A stretch of DNA of 64,000 nt from Amoebidium appalachense. Lineage: Eukaryota; Ichthyosporea. The notes below the pieces were generated by a model. The model had not been told where the DNA came from and did no database searches. It saw nothing but the letters and a program-made list of their open reading frames with translations. This document shows, piece after piece, positions 9,002 through 19,258 of the stretch. The position numbers were made by a program, and so were the translations under genes. Location of the stretch: contig CAVNZM010000003.1 of the NCBI GenBank assembly GCA_963693365.1, positions 12,214,001-12,278,000 on the forward strand, read 5' to 3'. Numbering within the stretch: the first letter of the stretch is position 1; every line of letters starts with the position of its first letter.

Positions 9002-11580
9002 TGTGTGTGTTTGTGTGTGTGTGTGCGCGTGCGCTATAATTTTGTAGTGATGTGTTTCTCAAGCCAATCAATACATCTAATAAACAGGTCGTAGTTACGC
9101 GTGTTTAGTATAAAATCAAGGATGTTGTAATTTACAGGTAGGCTATCTTTCTGGGTGTCTGTTGTGAATGTGACGTGTGTGTGTTGCGGTATTATGTGGT
9201 CTATCAAACTACATTTGGCGATACATGACCGGTTAAACTGGTGTGTGTGTGTGTTGTTTGGGCATGCAAATGATGCCACCTTATACTTATTAGATCTCCA
9301 CTGTATAGCACGTGTACAGTAAAAGCGTGGTAATTGATCAATAATACCATCAGCTAGAGAAAGACCAGTTCTACAGGAAGGTAATATGTATTTAGGTGTT
9401 ATACACTTGCGAGTGCCATATTTGGCAATATGGTTGAGGCGGTCAGTATATATAAAACGAGACATAAGGCTTAGTTTTTCAAGGTGTATGCTTTCATCGG
9501 GTCTAGTGTCGTGTGGTATCTTTTTCCATTTGTTATATTGCGTGATTATCTTGTGATTGTGTACATGTTTAACAAGTAAGTGGCAGTCCAAAGTCACACA
9601 CACACACTATTGCGGGGTTTATTTGTATTTGTGCCCAGGGGAGAAGGGGAGAGAGAGGGGAGGAAAGAGGGGAGAGGTGAGGAGGGGACAGGTCGGATAG
9701 AGAAGAGAGGGTGGGAGGGCAAATACTTCTTTAAGCGGCTTATGTGCTTATTGAATTTCAGCGCGAGATAGGATACTCTAGCAGCTATTGGGACCAGACC
9801 ATATATCGAGAGCGTTACAGGCCCAGGTTTACAACAGTTGTTAGATAGAAAGGAGGCAACTTCTGCTTCAAGGAAATTTGCCAGGGGTTTAAGCGCTCTA
9901 GTTCTCTCTTTCTTGATCCAAGCGGCGATAAGGGGTAAACCATATTCACATGCCGGGAAGACAAAAGTGCGAATAAATGTAAGTCTAATAGAAGGATGGA
10001 GGGGTGTGTCTTTAAAAATATTAGCCGAGAAGAAAGCTAACCGCTTACGAGCCAACTCTACCCTCTTTTCGACCATATGGGGAAACATAACACCAACAGA
10101 ATCAACCGGAACACCAAGATATTTGTATTCTGGAACTATAGGTACAGGTTTAGATGATAATGTAAATGTGTGTAAATTGTTAGCTATATCAGGTACAAGA
10201 ACACCACATTTGTCTATGTTAAGGATCATAAGGTTTGCCTTGCACCACTCTGACACTACATCGAACAATCTTTGCAGGCGTCTAGGGGTACGGGCAAGGA
10301 GGGACAGATCATCAGCATAGAGAAGTGCAGGCGGAAAGTTATTAATAGGGTCATCGTTTTCGGCGTAAATCTTGACAGCCAAATCATCTATAAATAGGTT
10401 AAACAAAAAGGGGCTAAGCAATGAACCCTGCAAGAGACCTCTAGTACGAGCAAAACCATATGAAAGATGCCCATTAACCACAGCTCTACCATAGGTTTGA
10501 GACAAGAGTGCTTCTAACAGAACACCAATGCAGTGTGGTACACCCCGTGCAGCAAGCTTTTCCCATAGGAGACCAGGGGAGACAGAATCGTAAGCAGTTT
10601 TCCAATCAATAAAGCCAACATATTGTGCACCAACTTGCATAGAATCGTGCAGTGCCATTATTTGAACATAACATGAATTGTTTTTACGAAAAGCGGATTG
10701 GCATGGGTGTATGTGAAGAATAGATTGAAACCTAGGGTGATGTGCAAATAACCTAAGTAAGCAAGCTTCAAAGAATCTACGAACAACCTGGGTTAGTGTA
10801 ATGGGGCGAAAGGATGATATGGGGCCCTCAGAGTCCTTCTTAACTATGGGGATCACTAAGGTATCTAACCAAGATGACGGGACATGTCCACATTTAACAC
10901 ACCAAGAAAAGAGAGAGCTTAACATGATAGTAAGATCAGGTTTAATAGCACGATCACTTTCCTTTTGTGGGTAGGAGGGAACAAGGATTTTAAGAAACCC
11001 AGCAGGGAGTCCATCAGGTCCACAAGACTTACTAGAGCTATAACTAGATATCACAGACCATATGGCATCGGGACTGAAAAAGGGGAGGATCGATTCTATG
11101 GGGATAGATGGGTCTACAGGCCACACAATAGGTTTCTGAGCGGGGGTCCTATCTTTAAACAGTTCCGAGAAATACTTATCAGAGTCTATGAGGGGGTCTC
11201 CAGTGGTATCACCAATAATACGAGCAGGGGGGCCAAATCGATTCATACTAGCAAGCCGGCGCAAGCTTTCCTTTTGAGACAGGGGTTCACCTAGTCTAGC
11301 GGGAGTGGTGTTTGGTAACAAGAGAGCATCGGGATATTCCTTCCTACCACCGCCAGCATAATCACCGAGATCTATCAAATCATGATCAACAATAAAGTTA
11401 GTGCATGTATCTAGTACGAGATGTGAATCTGGCCTGGCTTGTGCAGATTCTAATAGGCGCATATATATAGGGTGTTTCGTAGCATAGCATACACATACAT
11501 CGACTCTACCCCACTGTGACTTAAGCTGGGATAGACGGAGGCGAAAGGTGGGAGGAGGAGGGGGGAGCAGATCAAGGGAG
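8675..11580 (-). mobile_element. LINE family 1, copy 1 (5'-truncated, in Gypsy LTR)
   Basis: A minus-strand non-LTR retrotransposon of about 2.9 kb. Its 3' end (8675) is CAGCGTAAACCCC; its 5' end is 11580. The flanks repeat atatgaat(t) (8661-8668 and 11581-11589), giving a short target duplication in the LTR. The 3' UTR contains internal (CA)n, a poly-A run and an oligo-C run. Copies 2 and 3 in this window are nearly identical. Confidence 0.9.
9034..11579 (-). CDS. LINE family 1 reverse transcriptase ORF
   Basis: The frame is open from the element's 5' edge (11579) to a stop at 9034, about 850 codons. The first ATG is at 11462, but openness up to the break suggests an upstream endonuclease part was lost by 5' truncation. 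RT motifs: SCGPDGLPAGFLK, FRPITLTQVVRRFFE, FIDWKTAYDSV, RGLLQGSLLSPFLFNLFIDDL, the catalytic LLYADDLSLLAR and YKYLGVPVD. A C-terminal domain carries QWRSN ... FNRSCIAKC ... NILDFILN, shared with the LINE family 2 fragments at 49-51 kb. No RNase H or endonuclease is visible. The clade is not assigned. Confidence 0.9.
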
Positions 11581-11675
11581 ATATGAATTGAGTCATAGGC
11601 AGAGACCAGATCCGCCGAGACCCTGCCCGAGCCTCATGGCTCCCCCTATACTATGCCGCTGATTACGCTCACACA
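11581..11675 (+). repeat. Gypsy 5' LTR, right part
   Basis: Resumes with atatgaattgagtcatagg and continues in near identity to 17823-17908. It ends in cgctcacaca, directly before the primer-binding site. About eight bases present in the 3' LTR (tgtacttg region) are missing here. Confidence 0.8.
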
Positions 11676-11687
11676 TGGTAGCAGAAA
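11676..11687 (+). promoter_or_regulatory. Primer-binding site (initiator tRNA-Met type)
   Basis: TGGTAGCAGAAA directly follows the LTR end. TGGTA.CAG is the usual complement of the 3' end of initiator tRNA-Met in many LTR elements. A second copy, tggtagcagagac, follows the internal LTR-like unit near 17677. Confidence 0.75.
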
Positions 11688-12997
11688 AGGTTCTTTCCTT
11701 AGCGCCCTGAGAGCCCCTACCGTCACGTTTTCCACTTGTGCCTCTGCCCTGCCAAAAAACTCTTTATTTTTTATTTTTTTTACTTTTTTCTTCCTTAGCA
11801 ACCTACCTACAGACCTTTAGGTTACTTCTTGTGTGTTTGCTTATGTCTCACCGCTGTTTTTTCCTGCCAAGTTGCCTTGCTGAAGAAGCCTTGACTGTTC
11901 TTTCGTTTTTGGCTGTTTTTACGTTTTTTCGTTTTTTTCACCCCATCCGAAGCATCTTCCTTTTCCATTGGCTCATTTCCGAAGCCACCTGCCAACGCCC
12001 TTTACTTTCGTTTGCGGTATAGTTTCCTGGCCCCCTGTTGCTACTTTCCTGCTTGACTTTGTACAAACATCCTTGCCTTTACGTTTTTGGCCTGTTTTAC
12101 GTTTTCCACTTTTGCCTTCACATCCTTAGCATCTTGCCTTCCCATTGGCTGCCCTGTTGCCCTAACTTCACACTAGCTTTACCTGTATACCGCTGTATGC
12201 TGTTTTTGCAAAAAAACACACAACCCAATGCACACGAAATTCTGCTGTCAAACAGACCATGATACAATTGCTATACCAACTGCTGTCTACTTTTTGCCTA
12301 CACAACGAAGCATTGCCTCGCTGAAGGTCATACACACAGCACAGCCACAATAAATATTATGCTTGCAAGCGGCAAGTTGCTTTAGTTTTCCGCCGCCGAT
12401 GCTAAAATTAGTCCGACCGTACGTTTTGTTTTGCCAAAACATAGTCTGCTAGCACCTTTATACCACCCATACTTGCACTTGGCCGCTGTCGCCACCCTTT
12501 ACACACTTGCTTGCTGATATATGGCCGCTGTCGCCATTAACACACACTGCTGTGTTGCCGTTGCTGATGCTTGGCCGCTGCTGCCACACATACACTTGCC
12601 TTTGCTGCTCTTGGCCGCCGTTGCCACACGCTTGCGCTCACACTAGGCCACCGTTGCCACACGCTTGCGATCACACTAGGCCACTGTTGCCACACTCCTG
12701 CTTTCACGCTTGACACACTCTAGCCTTTGACCGCTGTGTCACACAAAGCCTTTGTTTTGCACTTGCCCGGTTTTGCTCTCATTCCCTTTTGGCCACCGAT
12801 GCCCCCCCACGTGCAAGCTGCCGTTACCCTAACCCGATAGACTTTGAAGAAAAAAAAAAGAAAAAAAAAAATCTGGTTTATGCATTCGAGCTGCTAGCAA
12901 TCGAAACGACTCACTGCCCCACGACTCACTGCCTCACTACGTACCAAAAATCACTTTGACTTACACTGCAATACCACACCCACAGACCCACACTACC
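11688..12997 (+). other. Gypsy untranslated leader
   Basis: About 1.3 kb of T/C-rich sequence. It contains several degenerate repeats of a ccgctg(t/c)(t/c)gccac motif between 12480 and 12700. No protein domain is visible; poly-A interruptions occur near 12850. It probably contains the packaging leader and/or gag promoter sequences, which is inference. Confidence 0.5.
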
Positions 12998-14584
12998 ATG
13001 GCTAATCCCAACGCTCTGAACAATGCCATTATGGCCCTGCCTGCTGAGCTCCATGCCGCCCCGCAGCAGCAGGTACAGGAACCTGGCAACCCTGGCACGC
13101 CTATATATGTTGCTTCCCCTGATAATAGCGATGATGAAGAAGTCTGGGACCCTGCCTATGGCCAGGTAGACACTGCTTTGCACCCCCATATTACCGTCCG
13201 CCGAAACAAACTGCCCAAAAATGTTGCTGCTGCCCCATTCACCAAAGACAATGAGCCTCATGCCCCACTTGTGTTTGGCACACAGAATACTGAACTTGTC
13301 GCAGTGACAGCATGCCCCAATGACTCAAACAATGACGAAGATTGGATAGATGCACGTTTCTATTTCAATGCTTATGACATGCTGCCTCCCATGCAAGTGC
13401 GCGCGAAAACCTTTGCCAACCCACACCCACCTGTGCAGGAACCTGTCCTTGTTGCCATGGATCCACAGCCCCAATTGTTTGCCGCTGGCAATGCTGCCCC
13501 CGTGCCCCACGTTGGTGGTGCCGCCCCCGTGCCCCACGTTGGTGGTGCTGCCCCCGTGCCCCCGGGCCTTGGTGTCCCCGTGCCCCCTGTTGCTGGTGCT
13601 GCCCCCGTGCTCCCCGTTGCTGGTGGTGCCCCTGGTGGTGCTGCTGCTGTTCCTGGTGGCGTCCCGGCCGCTGCCCCTGCTCAGGGTGCGGGCCAGCCTG
13701 CCGCCCACATGGCCGCTGTCACGGTGGTCCCTGCCGAGCATCAACAGCACGCTGCTGCTGCCGCTGGTCACGCCGTCGCACAACCGGTGATGCAACCCAT
13801 TGCCTTCCTCCAGCAGGGTGATGCTAACCTGGCTGCCGCTCTCGCCATTGCCCACCGTGACCAACAGCTGCGTAACCCGCGCGCCGAGATTCTCAAGACT
13901 TGCAAGGCGTCCCTCATGAATGTCACCACGTCTGACAAGGACGCATTTGAGAATTTTGAGACGCACCTCAACTACACGCTCACCACTGTTGATGGCGCCA
14001 ACACCCTCACCGACGGGGAAAAGAAGATGCTGTTGCTTGCCCTGCAGCACAACGTGTACAAGAATGCGCTTAAGGACATCTCCGTCCACCCGGAGCTGAC
14101 GTTTGAAGAGGCACTCGCCCGCGTGAAGAATGTGCACCTCACTCCCGACGAGCTTTGCCCCTGGCGCAGCTACCACATTGCAGATGGCACGAAGATTTCC
14201 ACGGTGGCCACCGACTACCACAACCTGTTCAACACACACGACGCCGCCGAGACCGCCGAAGCCTTTGGCCACCTGTCCAGCAACCTTGAACGTGTGTGCC
14301 CGGCTGCCATGGAGCGCCTGAACCGTTGGATGTATGACCAGCGCATGATCACCGGCAAACGGCCCACCATCCCCGAGCGCCTTCGCTTTCTCTCCACCGG
14401 CAGCGAAACGTGCACTGAGCCGCGCATTGGTGGTGGCTACATGCCTGCCCCGCCTCGTCCCATTGCCGCTGTGATGCCCCCTGCTGACCACGGACCACTG
14501 GGTGGGGAGCGTGATTTCCCTGCCATGCAAGACCGCCGCCCCGCCGCTGGTGGGCTTGCCCGTTGCAGGCCTGAGTGCCAGTAA
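12998..14584 (+). CDS. Gypsy gag-like protein
   Basis: Starts at ATG in a strong context (actaccATGG). About 528 residues: an acidic N-terminal part (SPDNSDDEEVWDPA), an Ala/Pro/Val-rich repeat region (APVPHVGG repeated, about residues 165-250), an Ala/His/Gln-rich stretch, then a helical gag-type core (AEILKTCKASLMNV ... ENFETHL ... EEALARVKNVHLTP). No CCHC zinc knuckle is present; either this gag lacks one or it was lost with the deletion that follows. The stop at 14582 lies just before the RNase H scrap, so gag is the only intact 5' product. The long antisense frame across it is a shadow. Confidence 0.75.
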   Translation: MANPNALNNAIMALPAELHAAPQQQVQEPGNPGTPIYVASPDNSDDEEVWDPAYGQVDTALHPHITVRRNKLPKNVAAAPFTKDNEPHAPLVFGTQNTELVAVTACPNDSNNDEDWIDARFYFNAYDMLPPMQVRAKTFANPHPPVQEPVLVAMDPQPQLFAAGNAAPVPHVGGAAPVPHVGGAAPVPPGLGVPVPPVAGAAPVLPVAGGAPGGAAAVPGGVPAAAPAQGAGQPAAHMAAVTVVPAEHQQHAAAAAGHAVAQPVMQPIAFLQQGDANLAAALAIAHRDQQLRNPRAEILKTCKASLMNVTTSDKDAFENFETHLNYTLTTVDGANTLTDGEKKMLLLALQHNVYKNALKDISVHPELTFEEALARVKNVHLTPDELCPWRSYHIADGTKISTVATDYHNLFNTHDAAETAEAFGHLSSNLERVCPAAMERLNRWMYDQRMITGKRPTIPERLRFLSTGSETCTEPRIGGGYMPAPPRPIAAVMPPADHGPLGGERDFPAMQDRRPAAGGLARCRPECQ

Positions 14585-14675
14585 CCGCCCCCACCCATTT
14601 CCCCGCCCATATTCAAACAAAACCAATGAGAAAAAACGCACAAAAAAAGAAAATAACCAAGTATGGGATCATAAG

Positions 14676-14760
14676 TCGCTTTACCGACCAGGCCGCCTGC
14701 ACGTTGTACCTGATGCGCTGTCACGCCAACCTCATTACCCACCTGCGGTACCCATCAACC
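14676..14760 (+). pseudogene. RNase H C-terminal remnant of Gypsy pol
   Basis: The sequence encodes YRPGRLHVVPDALSRQPHY, the conserved end of Gypsy RNase H before the integrase. It sits about 95 bp after the gag stop, in a different frame from the integrase, with no RT upstream. This places one edge of the internal deletion between the gag end and this motif. Confidence 0.8.
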
Positions 14761-16848
14761 CCCCAATCCCCCCCTCAGCCCCTCCTGCAACACACCACAC
14801 CCATCCCACCTGGCCCTCAGCAATCGGTGATTGCTGCAACCCAACCGGCACCTCCATCCTCCCCGACCATACCACCCGCACCACCAAACTCGCCCGTCCT
14901 CCCTCGAGCACCGAGGCCACCCGAGGATGTGATTTGGCCGGAACCAGATCTCCCCGACGCAACCCCAACCGCTGATCCTGATCTTGTACCGACTGCCACA
15001 CGCTCTCATTATGACCCACCGGTTCACCCGACACGAGGACATATTATTGCCGCTATCATACCCTCTTACACTATCATCGACCCCACCGCACTTAAGGAAG
15101 CACAACAGCTTGATCCGGAGATTAAGCCAATTATCGACTACCTTGTACATGATATCCTGCCACTGGATAACGAGCAATTAGCCCGGCGGCTAGTGCTTGA
15201 ACGCGACCAATATGTGTACGAGAATGAAACACTTTACAAAATCAACATCCCCACCCGCCCTGGCTATAAGAACAAAATTCAATTCCGCATTGTGATACCA
15301 AAAGGTTTCAAAAAGCAGGCCCTGCAGGCATGCCACGACGATGTCTTTGGTGGTCACTTAGGCTTTTCAAAAACCTACCAGAAGTTGTGTGAACGCTTCT
15401 ATTGGCCAAGTATGTACGCTGATGCCAAACACTATGTCGCGTCCTGCAACACCTGCCACAGCGCCAGACGGCCGCGTGTAAACCCTCATGCCCCCTTTCA
15501 GTCACGCCTGCCCGCTCAACCTTTTGAGGAGATATCCATAGACCTCCTCATTCCCGCCATAGCCTCCTTCAACGGTAACAAATACATTCTCGTTGTGATT
15601 GATAATTTGACCTGCTACGCGGAAGCATGTGCACTCCCCTCAAAAGCAGCCGATGTTATTGCCCGGTGCCTCATTGACAACGTGTTCTGCCGCTATGGTT
15701 TTCCGAAGCGCATACTTTGCGACGCCGAGAGGATTCTCACAGGCGAGGTTATGACTGATGTCTGCCGTATTCTGAATATTGACCGAATTGTGCTGCCCCC
15801 ATATCACCATGCATCTAACGGCCTGGTAGAAAAGCTAAACAGGGACATTATCGATATTCTGAAGATGTATGTGTCCTCACATCAGGCTGACTGGGATATA
15901 TACCTACCCACTTCCCTCTTTGCTCTGCGCACATCACTTAATGCCAGCCGTGGTAACACACCCGCGTTCCTCCTTTATGGCTTCGATCCCCGCCTACCCA
16001 CGGATCTCCCCTTTCACCATCCTGACGCTGAACGCCTTACCGAGCAAACATACATGGAGCAAATGCTAACCAACTTGCATTACGCTCGGGCGCAAGCACA
16101 AGAGACCTTGCGTGAAAGCCGTGCGAAACAAAAAGAGCATGCTGACCGCACACGCACAAAACCACCCCGTCTCTACACGCCTGGCACACGCGTATGGGTG
16201 TTCACCCCAACCACAAAGCAATATCGCTCAGGGAAGCTCACACACCACTGGCAAGGTCCATACCGTGTCGGCCGCGTCTGGCCCGGTACCACCCATGCAT
16301 ACCAACTGATGACTCCTCGAGGTAAAGCAACGGCCTACCCGGTACACCACGATCGCCTCAAACCGTACATCGATCGCCCCTCCCGCCCGTTAGACGATAC
16401 CTTGCCAGCCGAGCCTTCCATTCCCAGGCAAGCTGACCCAGATGCCGCCCCACATGTGCACCAAGCACAGGCCGAAGATGTGCGCATAGAAGCCGCCGCG
16501 TATGCTCAACCCCTTGACGAGCCCGATCTACCGGAAGACACACAATTCCGCCCTGCCACCCCTCCACCTATGCCTCCACCCCCGCCTCCGCCCTCATCCC
16601 CAACCCGCACGCCACCACCTACCCCGCCCCGTACACGAAAGCGACACCGCCGGACCGAGAGATCACCATCACCGCCTCCCGCCCCGCCACCACCATCCTG
16701 GCAGGCACCCGACGGCCACATAAATGCGCCATACCAATTCACCTGGCTTGCACCAGGTAGAGCCCGAGCCCCCAATGGTGACCACTACTACCTCCACAAA
16801 GACAGACACACCGGCCAGTCGATCTGGCTACTACAAAAGTACCAGTGA
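14740..16848 (+). CDS. Gypsy integrase with GPY/F module and WW-like tail
   Basis: After a Pro-rich linker, an HHCC zinc-binding region is visible (HDDVFGGHLGFSKTYQK ... CNTCH). The catalytic core has first Asp in EEISIDLL, second Asp in ILCDAERIL and Glu in GLVEKLNRDI, the last two 35 residues apart as in active integrases. The usual SDRG..F after the second Asp is replaced by CDAERIL. A GPY/F module follows (HHWQGPYRV). The C-terminus is Pro/Arg-rich and ends in a WW-like stretch (FTW ... PNGDHYYLHKD ... SIWLL). It inserts cDNA into the chromosome. The frame is intact to the stop, although RT is deleted. The start codon is uncertain. Confidence 0.85.
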   Translation, partial: HLRYPSTPQSPPQPLLQHTTPIPPGPQQSVIAATQPAPPSSPTIPPAPPNSPVLPRAPRPPEDVIWPEPDLPDATPTADPDLVPTATRSHYDPPVHPTRGHIIAAIIPSYTIIDPTALKEAQQLDPEIKPIIDYLVHDILPLDNEQLARRLVLERDQYVYENETLYKINIPTRPGYKNKIQFRIVIPKGFKKQALQACHDDVFGGHLGFSKTYQKLCERFYWPSMYADAKHYVASCNTCHSARRPRVNPHAPFQSRLPAQPFEEISIDLLIPAIASFNGNKYILVVIDNLTCYAEACALPSKAADVIARCLIDNVFCRYGFPKRILCDAERILTGEVMTDVCRILNIDRIVLPPYHHASNGLVEKLNRDIIDILKMYVSSHQADWDIYLPTSLFALRTSLNASRGNTPAFLLYGFDPRLPTDLPFHHPDAERLTEQTYMEQMLTNLHYARAQAQETLRESRAKQKEHADRTRTKPPRLYTPGTRVWVFTPTTKQYRSGKLTHHWQGPYRVGRVWPGTTHAYQLMTPRGKATAYPVHHDRLKPYIDRPSRPLDDTLPAEPSIPRQADPDAAPHVHQAQAEDVRIEAAAYAQPLDEPDLPEDTQFRPATPPPMPPPPPPPSSPTRTPPPTPPRTRKRHRRTERSPSPPPAPPPPSWQAPDGHINAPYQFTWLAPGRARAPNGDHYYLHKDRHTGQSIWLLQKYQ

Positions 16849-16929
16849 CGGCCTGGACTAAGTTAACTTACCACAAAACTGATACCTCGTGACCGGATGC
16901 CGCTGAGTAAGGTAAAACACACACACACG

Positions 16930-16976
<47 letters not shown>

Positions 16977-17411
16977 TGTACACGCACACTGCCACACACA
17001 CGCACACAGGCACACACACTGGCACATACCGCACACCACATGCACCCGCACTCTTGACACATGCACTCAGTCGCACGTGCCCTTTAGATCTAGACTTAGT
17101 GTGTGTATAGCCGCAGCAAAAATGTATATTTAAAATGGCATGTAATGTATATGATGGGCCATTATAGGGCGTCCCCTGCTGTGCAGTGTCCTATATTGGA
17201 AATGGCTGATGGATTTTGGGACTTTGCCACAGCCACGCGCGACACTCCCCATCGGTGTCTCTTAGCAACCCGCTGGCCGGGCGATAGCTTTCTCACCTCT
17301 CTGCTTACCTTTTCTTTTCGTTGTCTCTAGGTAGCTCTGCCTACTGTTTTTGCTTTTGCTTACCCTTGTCTCTTCTGCATGAGCTCGGGGCGAGCTCACC
17401 GCCGCCCGGGG
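16849..17411 (+). other. Gypsy 3' region
   Basis: Contains a (CA)n run at 16918-16971 and unique sequence without a gene. It ends in gagctcggggcgagctcac, a block that recurs at about 17740, in both cases just before a TGTATGAG LTR start. Confidence 0.5.
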
Positions 17412-17676
17412 GATGTATGAGCGAGATATCCCTTGGATAGTCGGGCCTATAGACCCCCCTCTCTGATAGACCCCCCTGGCATGCCCCTAGCCTGCCGCAC
17501 GCATCATGCCAGCTCAGTCTCTCGCTGGCGCTCTCTCGTTCAGGTCTGATTCTTTCTTGTTGCCACGTGTCGTAGCTCTCCCACGCGTCCGACAATACAG
17601 GCTCACCCACGTTATCACGAGGTCAGTGTCCCTTTGCCTGTCTTGTCTCCTTTCCGTGCCTGGAGCACGTTGACAC
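17412..17676 (+). repeat. Second LTR-like unit inside the Gypsy 3' end
   Basis: Begins TGTATGAGCGAGAT and ends GTTGACACA, and is followed by a primer-binding-site-like tggtagcagagac. It differs strongly from the 135-bp outer LTR in its middle. About 60 bp of internal sequence and the repeated gagctcggggcgagctcac block separate it from the outer 3' LTR. It looks like the left LTR of a drastically shortened related element. Confidence 0.5.
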
Positions 17677-17773
17677 ATGGTAGCAGAGACAGCCCGACCG
17701 CCCTCTGATGGCCTAGCCGCTTTCCACTGCGCACTGCTATGAGCTCGGGGCGAGCTCACTCCCGCCGCCGAGA

Positions 17774-17908
17774 TGTATGAGTGAGATTGTGGGACAATCA
17801 CACGCATATGAATTTGTACTTGGAGTCATAGGCAGAGACCAGATCCGCCGAGACCCTGCCCGAGCCTCATGGCTCCCCCTATACTATGCCGCTGATTACG
17901 CTCACACA
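17774..17908 (+). repeat. Gypsy 3' LTR
   Basis: 135 bp, TGTATGAG...CTCACACA, uninterrupted. It matches the two halves of the 5' LTR and is followed by the CGAC target duplication. Confidence 0.8.
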
Positions 17909-17912
17909 CGAC

Positions 17913-18937
17913 CAGGAGGCTTTCCGTTGGTGACAAATCAAGGAATGTCAAGTATTTCCCTGATTAGTACAAGGTTGTTCCACCGACTATCACACCGACT
18001 CCCACTTGGGAAAACAATTTCCATAAAACAATGTTTTTTATTTTTTTTGCATACCTTTTAGCTGAAATTAGTATCGAACAGCTTATAGCCAACAATTATA
18101 TTTACTTGTTTCACACAGGGCCCACACACAGCGAGCAGTGACCAGTCTTGAGGTATAGGGGGAAGTATCTCCTCGGATTTCTTTGTGATTCGGGTACATG
18201 GAATTCGCAGTGCATCGGAACACATCTGACAATGACAAGACGATCATCAAGCTTCTTCTACAGTCTATGGAAAACAAACATGCATGTGATCGATTTGCTA
18301 ATTTGCCGCCTAAATACACATATGTTTAGTATATACCTATGTATACTCGAATATATAGTAATGCCCGGATGCCGCGCCTGGGGGGCTTCAGCTGCAGGCC
18401 CTTAACTGGCATACTTCAAATATTACCTGCTATTGGAATCATTCTCTATAACGTATAACTTACCATACATTTCATGCAACCATTTATGGTGCAAGTATAT
18501 TCTTATTATATAAAAAAGGCGCTGCTGCTGAGAATCATCTCAAGCATAAGAAGTACTGCATTTGTAAAGCTGTGGTGTGACTGAAGCACACGCGGTTGAG
18601 AATCCCTACCCTATGAACCAATGATATGGATGTAATGATTACCATATATGGATAGCCTAGCTGAGGAGTACATGTCACATAGTATGACCGTCACTCCTGA
18701 GCAGGTCTCAGTTGTACATGTCAGTCTGACTTTGAGATACAAAGAGATACACATAAGGTCTTGCATCATTAAAAATGGGTTACAGGTTGAGACATAACCC
18801 GAGACTCTCTTAAGAGCACATAGCACACAGACCACCACAGAGAACCCATCGAGGACCACATACACCCATATAACATAACTTATGTGACAAAAGCAATGAT
18901 TGAGGCAATGAGGAGTGCAGAAAATCGTGAGATATAT
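17913..18937. other. AT-richer unique spacer
   Basis: About 1 kb with no recognisable coding region or repeat. Base composition is lower in GC than in the exons. Confidence 0.6.
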
Positions 18938-19133
18938 GGGGGTTTACGCTGTTTACTCGAGGCAAAGAGAACCAGTCTCAGGTATGGGGGGGGGGGTTTT
19001 GCTCGGAATATCCCCTCAGCGGTATATCATGATCACGTACATAGATGTCGGGTGGTGACTATATATCAGGGTTTACTTTCTCTACGAGACACCATAAAGA
19101 CTACAAGGAGAAATCAATTAGTTGGGGTTCCCC

Positions 19134-19175
<42 letters not shown>

Positions 19176-19207
19176 GGGCTCCCCTCGGGACACTCGGTAT
19201 CAGCTGG

Positions 19208-19258
<51 letters not shown>

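Larger units (their letters stand above)
8629..17908 (+). mobile_element. Ty3/Gypsy-type LTR element, RT-deleted, with nested LINE
   Basis: The outer LTRs begin TGTATGAGTGAGATTG and end CGCTCACACA and are flanked by the 4-bp duplication CGAC (8625-8628 and 17909-17912). The left LTR is split by a LINE (8675-11580). Internal order: primer-binding site, about 1.3 kb leader, gag, an RNase H C-terminal scrap, integrase with GPY/F module, and a 3' region with a second LTR-like unit. Protease, reverse transcriptase and most of RNase H are absent, so the copy cannot be autonomous. The order of integrase after RNase H defines Ty3/Gypsy. Confidence 0.85.

Noticed and set aside
13325-14641. 438-residue open frame antisense to gag
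   Set aside because: Shadow of the GC-rich gag ORF; no domain and no start or splice support.
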